NCBI GenBank assembly: GCA_018714405.1
Contig: DVNM01000046.1
Span: 1 to 7,483 of the forward strand
DNA from: Scybalenecus merdavium
GTDB lineage: Bacteria; Bacillota; Clostridia; Oscillospirales; Acutalibacteraceae
Reading direction: 5' to 3'
DNA: 7,483 bases
Positions 1-6,072 of the stretch are shown one piece after another (the first letter of the stretch is position 1; the number at the start of each line of letters is the position of its first letter). The position numbers were made by a program, and so were the translations under genes. The notes below the pieces were generated by a model, which saw nothing but the letters and a program-made list of their open reading frames with translations, ran no database searches and was not told the origin of the DNA.

Positions 1-60
1 TTTAAAATATTTAAAAGAAATAAGTTAAACAACAATCAATAAACGACGGAGGAAGAGAAT
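1..60 (+). promoter_or_regulatory. A+T-rich leader and ribosome binding site of purE
   Basis: This short leader is strongly A+T-rich, unlike the coding DNA that follows. It ends in a strong Shine-Dalgarno site, GGAGG at 48-52, eight bases before the purE ATG. The first 16 bases (TTTAAAATATTTAAAA) could contain a -10-like element, but no convincing -35 hexamer is visible, so I do not call a promoter. A purine riboswitch or PurR box, if there is one, would lie mostly upstream of the window; none can be recognised here. Part or all of an upstream pur gene could also precede this spacer, so purE need not be first in the operon. Confidence 0.6.
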
Positions 61-558
61 ATGAAAAAAGTCGGCATCATCATGGGCTCTGACAGTGATT
101 TCCCCACTGTGCAGGCCGCAGTCAAACAACTCAAAGCGCTTGAAATTCCGTTTGAGGTGCACGTCTACAGTGCGCACCGCACGCCGGACGCCGCACACGA
201 TTTTGCGCAAAATGCACGCGACAACGGTTTTGGTGTGATCATCGCCGCCGCAGGCATGGCGGCGCATCTTGGTGGTGTGTTGGCCGCCTCCACAACGCTG
301 CCGGTCATCGGCATTCCCTGCAAAAGTTCCTGCTTTGACGGCATGGATGCGCTTTTGTCTACCGTTATGATGCCGCCGGGCATCCCGGTCGCGTCCGTAG
401 GTGTGAATGCCGCCAAGAATGCTGCGCTCTACGCTGCAGAGATCCTTGCCGTCACGGACGATGCTCTTGCGCAGAAGCTCAGCGATATGCGCGTAGAAAT
501 GGCTGAGACCGTTTTGCAAAAAGACGCTGCACTGCAGCAAACTGTGGATGAAATTTAA
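61..558 (+). CDS. purE: N5-carboxyaminoimidazole ribonucleotide mutase (PurE, class I)
   Basis: Cytoplasmic enzyme of de novo purine synthesis. Class I PurE moves the carboxyl group of N5-CAIR to C4 to give CAIR. The 165-residue length is normal for the family. Visible motifs are the nucleotide-phosphate loop GSDSD at residues 9-13, SAHRTP at 37-42 with the expected catalytic His39, and GMAAHLGG at 65-72. The last motif marks class I, although Gly72 replaces the Pro found in the E. coli AHLPG motif. Class I enzymes normally depend on PurK to make N5-CAIR; no purK is in the window. The ATG at 61 is preceded by GGAGG with 8-nt spacing. It is the first complete gene of a + strand pur cluster, and its TAA lies inside the Shine-Dalgarno site of purM 12 nt downstream, so the two are almost certainly cotranscribed. 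The identification is secure. Confidence 0.96.
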   Translation: MKKVGIIMGSDSDFPTVQAAVKQLKALEIPFEVHVYSAHRTPDAAHDFAQNARDNGFGVIIAAAGMAAHLGGVLAASTTLPVIGIPCKSSCFDGMDALLSTVMMPPGIPVASVGVNAAKNAALYAAEILAVTDDALAQKLSDMRVEMAETVLQKDAALQQTVDEI

Positions 559-570
559 GGAGGCGCTGTT

Positions 571-1607
571 ATGGAGAAAAGTTATAGTGAAAGTTACGCC
601 AGTGCCGGCGTAGATATTACGGCTGGTTACGAGGCGGTCGAGCGCATGAAATCTCATGTCAGCCGCACGCGCATTCCGGGTGTGCTGTCTGACATCGGCG
701 GTTTCGGCGCCCTTTTCGGGCTCGATACGGCTGCGTACCGCGAACCGGTGCTTGTGTCGGGTACGGACGGCGTCGGCACGAAGCTGAAAGTGGCCTTTCT
801 GCTTGGTAAACACGACACGATCGGCATTGACTGTGTGGCCATGTGTGTAAACGACATTGCCTGTGCCGGTGCAAAACCGCTCTTTTTCCTGGATTACATT
901 GCCTGCGGTAAAAATGACCCGGCCGTGATCGAGCAAATTGTTAAGGGCGTTGCCGACGGCTGCGTTCAGGCCGGCTGTGCGCTTGTCGGCGGTGAGACGG
1001 CGGAGCATCCCGGTATGATGCCGGCAGAGGAATATGACCTGGCCGGTTTCTCCGTCGGTATTGCAGAAAAGAGCAATTTGATCGACGCTTCGGCACTGCA
1101 GCCCGGCGACGTGCTGATCGGTGTTCGTTCGAGCGGTGTACATTCCAACGGTTTTTCGCTGATTCGTAAGGTGTTCCAAATCGATCAGAACGCAGAAATC
1201 GTAAATAAAGTGTATCCCGAACTCGGCGCGCCGCTCGGCGAAGTGCTGCTGGCACCTACACGAATTTATGTAAAACCGCTGCTTGCCCTTATGGAGGCGG
1301 TTTCTGTGCACGCGGTTTCGCATATCACCGGCGGCGGTTTTTATGAAAACGTGCCGCGCATGCTGAAGCCCGGCTGCCGCGCCGTGATCGAAAAGGCAAA
1401 GCTTTTCCGCCTGCCGATCTTTGATGTGATCCAAAAAGAGGGCAATATTTCGGAGCATGACATGTATAACACGTTCAACATGGGCACGGGTCTGATTGTT
1501 GCTGTTCCTGAGGCAGATGCAGACCGCGCTGTGCAGGTCCTGCAGGAAGCCGGCGAAGAGGCGGCTGTGATCGGCGCCGTCACTGCCGGGGAAGTCGGTG
1601 TGGAACT

Positions 1608-1614
<7 letters not shown>
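571..1614 (+). CDS. purM: Phosphoribosylformylglycinamidine cyclo-ligase (AIR synthetase)
   Basis: Cytoplasmic ATP-dependent enzyme that closes the imidazole ring, turning FGAM into AIR. It has 347 residues, the usual family size. It carries the signatures of the PurM/PurL/SelD/HypE ATP-binding fold: DIGGFG at 41-46, TDGVGTK at 65-71, VNDIACAGAKPLFFLDY at 93-109 and GGETAEHPGMM at 140-150, followed by a YDLAGFSVG segment. The C-terminal half has GVRSSGVHSNGFSL and an HITGGGFYENVPRML segment, typical of this family. The start is well supported by AAGGAGG at 557-563, seven bases before the ATG. Its last 7 nt overlap the start of purN, which suggests translational coupling. In many relatives purC and purF lie between purE and purM; here the two genes are directly adjacent. 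No truncation or frameshift is seen. Confidence 0.97.
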
Positions 1615-2234
<620 letters not shown>

Positions 2235-2251
2235 AGAGAAAGGAAATGACT

Positions 2252-2959
2252 GTGAAAATACATAATATATCTGCACTGCTTTCTGAAAATTCTTATCCCG
2301 GCCGCGGCATCATTCTGGGCCAGAGTGCCGATGCACGCTTCGGGGTGATCGCGTACTTCATCATGGGGCGCAGCGAAAACAGCCGCAACCGCGTTTTTGA
2401 AGAGAACGAGCGCGGCGGCATCCGCACTAAAGCGTTTGACGAAAGCAAAATGACCGACCCCAGCCTGATCATTTACAACCCGGTGCTGGTTTACGGGGAA
2501 CGCACCATCGTTACAAACGGCGACCAGACCGACACGGTCTATGCGGCGTTCCAGCAGGGCAAAACCTTTGAGGAAGCGCTGCGCACCCGCAAATTTGAAC
2601 CGGATGCACCGAACTACACGCCGCGTATCTCCGGTCTGCTTGAAAAGGACGGCGCTTACAGGCTGTCGGTTCTGAAATCGGCCGACGGTGACGCGTCTGT
2701 CTGCGAACGCTTTTTCTTTGAATACGACGCGCCGCGTGCCGGTGTGGGTCATTTTGTGCATACTTATATTGGTGACGGCGCGCCGCTGCCGAGCTTTGCC
2801 GGTGAACCGGTCTGCGTGCAGATCGCCGGCGACATCGACGATTTTACCGCCAATATCTGGACTGCACTTAACAAAGACAACAAAGTTTCTCTCTTTACCC
2901 GTTTTGTCGATCTTAAGACCGGCGAGGCACAGAGCAGGATCGTCAATAAAAATCAGTAA
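2252..2959 (+). CDS. purO: IMP cyclohydrolase, archaeal PurO-like stand-alone type
   Basis: Predicted to close FAICAR to IMP, the last step of de novo purine synthesis. In most bacteria this is done by the C-terminal or N-terminal part of bifunctional PurH, a fold unrelated to this one. The 235-residue protein shows motifs that I recognise from archaeal PurO: YPGRGIILG at 15-23, AYFIMGRSENSRNR at 34-47, VTNGDQTDT at 87-95 and NYTPRISG at 121-128. I chose the GTG at 2252 because AAGGA at 2240-2244 lies seven bases upstream. An in-frame ATG at 2246 would be only one base from that site, and the TTG at 2231 would overlap purN. Position in the operon, just after purN, fits the function. Stand-alone enzymes of this type usually need a separate AICAR formyltransferase; none is in the window. 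Family membership is well supported; activity is inferred. Confidence 0.88.
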   Translation: MKIHNISALLSENSYPGRGIILGQSADARFGVIAYFIMGRSENSRNRVFEENERGGIRTKAFDESKMTDPSLIIYNPVLVYGERTIVTNGDQTDTVYAAFQQGKTFEEALRTRKFEPDAPNYTPRISGLLEKDGAYRLSVLKSADGDASVCERFFFEYDAPRAGVGHFVHTYIGDGAPLPSFAGEPVCVQIAGDIDDFTANIWTALNKDNKVSLFTRFVDLKTGEAQSRIVNKNQ

Positions 2960-2963
2960 CGGT

Positions 2964-2998
2964 GCAAAGGGCAGATCCTGCCCTTTGCCTGTCTTTTT
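2964..2998 (+). terminator. Terminator-like hairpin between purO and purD
   Basis: A perfect 11-bp inverted repeat, GCAAAGGGCAG at 2964-2974 and CTGCCCTTTGC at 2978-2988, encloses a 3-nt loop. A T-rich tract (TCTTTTT, 2992-2998) starts three bases after the stem. This has the layout of a Rho-independent terminator, though the gap before the T-tract may reduce its efficiency. It begins five bases after the purO stop and ends just before the purD Shine-Dalgarno site (AAGGAG, 2999-3004). It could partially terminate the operon, protect the 3' end of the upstream mRNA, or lower purD expression relative to purE-purO. Confidence 0.75.
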
Positions 2999-3012
2999 AA
3001 GGAGAACGTTTT

Positions 3013-4305
3013 ATGAAAGTTTTAGTCGTCGGCGGGGGCGGCCGTGAACATGCCCTGATCCGCAAAATCCAGGAAAGCAGCCGTGTGGATCAAATCTACT
3101 GTGCACCCGGCAACGGCGGCATCTCTTACGATGCCACCTGCTGCAATGTGTCCGCGACCGACATCCCGGGCATGGTCGCTCTGGCACAGGAACTGCAGCC
3201 CGATCTGGTCGTGGTCGCGCCGGATGATCCGCTGGTGCTCGGCATGGTCGATGCGCTGAACGAAAAGGGCTTTAAAACCTTCGGCCCGCGCGCCAATGCT
3301 GCTATTATTGAGGGCAGCAAGGTATTTTCTAAAAATCTGATGCAAAAATACGGCATTCCGACGGCCGGCTACGCTGTGTTTGACGATCCGCACGCGGCGC
3401 TCGATCATATCCGCAGGCAGAATACGTTTCCGGCTGTTATTAAAGCAGACGGCCTTGCGCTGGGCAAGGGCGTGATCCTGGCTGAAACGATGGAAGAAGT
3501 CGAGGCGGGCCTGCATTCCATCATGGAGGATAAGATCTTCGGCGAATCCGGCAACCATGTGGTCGTGGAGGAGTTCTTAACCGGGCCGGAAGTCAGCGTG
3601 CTGGCGTTTACAGACGGCAAGTGCGTGCGCCCCATGGTTTCTTCCATGGACCATAAGCGCGCGCTGGACGGCGACCGCGGCCTGAACACGGGCGGCATGG
3701 GCACCGTCAGCCCCAACCCGTACTATACGGATGCTGTTGCAAAACAGTGTATGGATGAAATTTTTCTGCCAACGATCAACGCCATGAACCAAGAGGAGCG
3801 CCCGTTTAAAGGCTGTCTCTATTTCGGACTTATGCTTACGCCAAAGGGACCGAAAGTTATTGAATATAACTGCCGCTTCGGCGACCCGGAAACACAGGTC
3901 GTTTTGCCGCGCCTGAAGACGGATATTATGGATATTTTTGATGCCATTGAAAATGAAACGCTTGCCGACCTTGAGATCGAGTGGAGCGACGAGGCCAGCG
4001 CCTGCGTTATCATGGCCTCTGGCGGCTACCCGAAATCTTACCCCAAGGGTCTGGAGATCACGGGTCTGCAAAACGGCCAGCTCGATGGCGTTACCGTTTA
4101 CCATGCCGGCACCGCGCTGCAAGACGGCTGTTTGGTGACGAGCGGCGGCCGCGTGCTTGGCGTAACGGCTATGGGTGCTACGCTGCAGGCTGCGCTGGAC
4201 AAAGCTTATGCGGCTGTGCAGAAGATCCATTTTGACGGTGCGCATTATCGCCGCGACATCGGGCAGCGTGCGCTGCAGGCCGCTGCCGGCAGCGAAAATG
4301 ATTGA
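3013..4305 (+). CDS. purD: Phosphoribosylamine-glycine ligase (GAR synthetase)
   Basis: ATP-grasp enzyme that joins glycine to 5-phosphoribosylamine to give GAR, the second step of the pathway. The 430-residue length is typical. The N-terminal domain shows VVGGGGREH at 5-13, APGNGG at 31-36 and APDDPL at 69-74; many relatives have GPE-PL at the last site. The ATP-grasp core has KADGLALGKGV at 144-154, VEEFLTGPEVS at 185-195, a DHKRALDGDRGLNTGGMG segment and NCRFGDPETQ at 286-295, which holds the expected metal-binding and catalytic residues. A C-terminal domain follows. AAGGAG at 2999-3004 supports the ATG at 3013. It is separated from purO by a terminator-like hairpin, so its expression may be partly uncoupled from the upstream genes. 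It appears to be the last pur gene here, since a new promoter and a transport operon follow. Confidence 0.97.
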   Translation: MKVLVVGGGGREHALIRKIQESSRVDQIYCAPGNGGISYDATCCNVSATDIPGMVALAQELQPDLVVVAPDDPLVLGMVDALNEKGFKTFGPRANAAIIEGSKVFSKNLMQKYGIPTAGYAVFDDPHAALDHIRRQNTFPAVIKADGLALGKGVILAETMEEVEAGLHSIMEDKIFGESGNHVVVEEFLTGPEVSVLAFTDGKCVRPMVSSMDHKRALDGDRGLNTGGMGTVSPNPYYTDAVAKQCMDEIFLPTINAMNQEERPFKGCLYFGLMLTPKGPKVIEYNCRFGDPETQVVLPRLKTDIMDIFDAIENETLADLEIEWSDEASACVIMASGGYPKSYPKGLEITGLQNGQLDGVTVYHAGTALQDGCLVTSGGRVLGVTAMGATLQAALDKAYAAVQKIHFDGAHYRRDIGQRALQAAAGSEND

Positions 4306-4330
4306 ATTGTGAACAGTCGTTAAACAATTC
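4304..4330 (+). repeat. Weak inverted repeat over the purD stop codon
   Basis: GAATTGT at 4304-4310 and ACAATTC at 4324-4330 form a 7-bp stem, and AAC/GTT inside the loop could add three more pairs. The stem is A+T-rich and is not followed by a T-tract, so it is a poor intrinsic terminator. It is nevertheless the only hairpin at the end of the purine operon, and may mark or stabilise the 3' end of the transcript. Confidence 0.35.
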
Positions 4331-4351
4331 TTGGACGTTTACAAAAAGTTG

Positions 4352-4379
4352 TTGACATTTTTACTGGTTGTGATATATT
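4352..4379 (+). promoter_or_regulatory. Predicted sigma-A promoter of the adaptor/permease operon
   Basis: A perfect -35 hexamer TTGACA at 4352-4357 is followed after 16 nt by TATATT at 4374-4379. The bases TGA directly before it give an extended -10 (TGN). Transcription would start near 4385-4387, leaving a leader of roughly 65-70 nt before the adaptor ATG at 4454. The surrounding spacer is A+T-rich. A second TATAAT at 4428-4433 has no acceptable -35 at the right distance, so I take this site as the main promoter. It implies that the transport operon is transcribed separately from the purine genes. Confidence 0.7.
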
Positions 4380-4395
4380 TAGGGTTGTTCTTGCG

Positions 4396-4409
4396 CAGCT
4401 TATAAGCTG
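4396..4409. promoter_or_regulatory. Perfect 14-bp palindrome in the leader, candidate operator
   Basis: CAGCTTATAAGCTG is a perfect palindrome with no spacer. It lies about 10-24 nt downstream of the predicted transcription start, where a bound repressor would block transcription. With no loop-forming bases it is better suited to binding a dimeric protein than to making an RNA hairpin. No regulator gene is in the window to pair with it. The role is inferred from position and symmetry only. Confidence 0.4.
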
Positions 4410-4453
4410 TTAATAAATATTTTTCTGTATAATAAATCGAATGAGGGAGTCGT

Positions 4454-6058
4454 ATGGCGCAAATCAAAAAAAGCAAAAAAGGTCTGATCATTGCCATCTG
4501 TGCAGTGCTTGTTGTGGCGATCGTGGTCGTTTCCGTCGTGGCTGTACAGGCAAATTCCGCCAAAACGCAAGTGACGCTGACAGACATTTCAACCGGCAGC
4601 ATCGACGAGGTGGTCGAGGGCACCGGCACCATTTCGGCCGGTGCGGAAAAAAGCTACAAAACACAGCTTGTGGCTACGGTGAAGGAGGTGCTTGTGCAGG
4701 TCGGCGACCATGTGAAAGCGGGCGACGTGCTTGCCACGTTTGACACCTCCGCCCTTGATGAGCAGATCCGTTCGCTGTCTGCATCGTACGATTCGGCCAA
4801 GGCTTCTTACGATTCGGCCGTGCAGTCGCAGCAGGCCGCTGAAAAAAATCTTAAGGCAACGGAAAGCCAGATCAGCACCCTGGAGGCGGAAAAGGACCGT
4901 TTGGAGAGCGCTGTGGCCAACACAGACGTCGGCGCACTTGTGTCCGGCGCGGTGTCCGGTGTCATGGCCGATGTTTCCGACAGCCTTTCCAAGCTGATCT
5001 CGGATTCTTCTACCGTGTCGCAGATCCTGTCTGTGGTGTCAGAGGAGCTTGCGAAACAGATCGCGGCCGGCAATACAGACGCGGAGTCGATCACACAGGC
5101 CATTGTGCAGGCTGTTCAAAAAGCGCTGCCCGAACTCGGTCTGGATTCCGATGCACTTGCCGACGCAGTTCGTCAGGCGGTAGCAGATGTAGACTGGAAC
5201 GGCATGGTCCAGCAGGTCACCCAAAGCGATGCTGCGCAGCTCGCGTCCGCCGAGGTGCAGCTGGCTGCGCTGTATGCCCAGAAAGAAATTTACAAGGCGC
5301 AGTCGGGCGACACGCTTGTTTCTGCCCAAAAAAGCGTGGTGGATACGGCTGCCTCCGCACTGGAATCGATGCAGGCGCAGGCCGACAGCATGAGCGCCGG
5401 CTGGACAGCGGCGTTCGACGGCGTGATCACCGCCTGTGACCTGGTTGCGGGTCAGCAGACCACGCTGATGAGCCAGGGCATTACCCTGCAAAATACCGAC
5501 AGCCTGACCGTTACGATCTCGCTTGGCAAATATGACGCGCTGAAAGTCAAAGAGGGCATGCCCGCGTCGGTGAACAACGGCCAGTATGAGGGTGTGGTCA
5601 GTTTTGTTTCGCCCACGGCTTCCGGCGGCGATACCTCCGGCCTGCTCGACAGCGTTGGTTCCATGGCCGGTATCAGCGGCCTGTCCAGCCTCGGCGCCTC
5701 GGGTGCAGGCGTGGAATGCCAGGTCACCGTCACCAATCCGGACGATGCCCTGATCATCGGGTTTGACACCGACGTCACGATCTCGGTCGGCAACCATGAA
5801 AACATTGTCGTTATTCCGATCGAATCGCTGGTGCTGGAAAAAACAGGTTCTTATGCCTGGGTCTATAATGAAGAGGATTCCACCATCTCTAAGGTGCAGA
5901 TCACGACCGGCGCCACGTCCGATACGCAGTATGAGGTGACCGACGGTCTGAAAGCCGGCGATAAAATCGTAACGGCACCGTCTGCCCTGAATCTTGACGA
6001 GGATGAAACGGAAAATATCAAAGTCAAAGTCGTTGACAAGCTCAGCGACGAGGCTTGA
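4454..6058 (+). CDS. HlyD/MacA-family membrane fusion (adaptor) protein of an ABC efflux-type system
   Basis: Predicted membrane-anchored, extracytoplasmic adaptor that works with the MacB-type permease encoded next. Lysines 5-9 and a hydrophobic stretch at about 10-32 form a single N-terminal anchor with the body outside the cell. A lipoyl-like half-motif GDHVKAGDVLATFDTS is at 84-99, a Gln/Ala/Ser-rich coiled-coil arm at about 102-157, a second arm at about 263-312, and the returning lipoyl half near 316-328. A beta-barrel and a membrane-proximal domain (with VIPIESLVLEKTG) complete it. At 534 residues it is clearly longer than the roughly 350-450 usual for such adaptors. The excess is a helical insert at about 158-258 between the arms and a Gly/Ser-rich insert at 390-420. 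GAGGGAG at 4442-4449 supports the ATG at 4454. The family is clear; the substrate cannot be inferred. Confidence 0.88.
   Translation: MAQIKKSKKGLIIAICAVLVVAIVVVSVVAVQANSAKTQVTLTDISTGSIDEVVEGTGTISAGAEKSYKTQLVATVKEVLVQVGDHVKAGDVLATFDTSALDEQIRSLSASYDSAKASYDSAVQSQQAAEKNLKATESQISTLEAEKDRLESAVANTDVGALVSGAVSGVMADVSDSLSKLISDSSTVSQILSVVSEELAKQIAAGNTDAESITQAIVQAVQKALPELGLDSDALADAVRQAVADVDWNGMVQQVTQSDAAQLASAEVQLAALYAQKEIYKAQSGDTLVSAQKSVVDTAASALESMQAQADSMSAGWTAAFDGVITACDLVAGQQTTLMSQGITLQNTDSLTVTISLGKYDALKVKEGMPASVNNGQYEGVVSFVSPTASGGDTSGLLDSVGSMAGISGLSSLGASGAGVECQVTVTNPDDALIIGFDTDVTISVGNHENIVVIPIESLVLEKTGSYAWVYNEEDSTISKVQITTGATSDTQYEVTDGLKAGDKIVTAPSALNLDEDETENIKVKVVDKLSDEA
4787..4819 (+). repeat. Short 21-bp-period direct repeat in the coiled-coil coding region
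   Basis: The 12-mer TACGATTCGGCC occurs at 4787-4798 and again at 4808-4819. The 21-bp period equals one heptad and encodes two successive SYDSA-type heptads of the coiled coil. This fits a local duplication of one heptad in the adaptor gene. It needs no function beyond lengthening the helix. Confidence 0.6.
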
Positions 6059-6072
6059 CGGGAGAGAGCGGC

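Noticed and set aside
1..60. Purine (guanine/PRPP) riboswitch or PurR box before purE
   Set aside because: Only 60 nt of leader are present, and no conserved aptamer core, pairing pattern or PurR-type inverted motif can be seen in them.
25..1458. Long reverse-strand open frame (477 codons) opposite purE and purM
   Set aside because: It runs antisense across two well-identified genes and their junction, has no recognisable domain, and its Arg/His/Ala-rich composition is what the complement of G+C-rich codons produces. No ribosome binding site or operon context supports it.
3577..4245. Reverse-strand open frame of 222 codons opposite purD
   Set aside because: It is antisense to the intact purD gene, has a composition typical of a shadow frame and lacks a credible start region.
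4331..4395. Recurring GTTGT motifs as an ordered operator array
   Set aside because: They are short and their spacing is uneven (19 and 17 nt). In an A+T-rich spacer this can arise by chance, so I mention them only as support to check and do not annotate them as a feature.
4428..4433. Perfect TATAAT close to the adaptor start codon
   Set aside because: No -35 hexamer lies 15-19 nt upstream and there is no TGN extension. A start here would leave almost no leader before the Shine-Dalgarno site. The promoter at 4352-4379 is much better.
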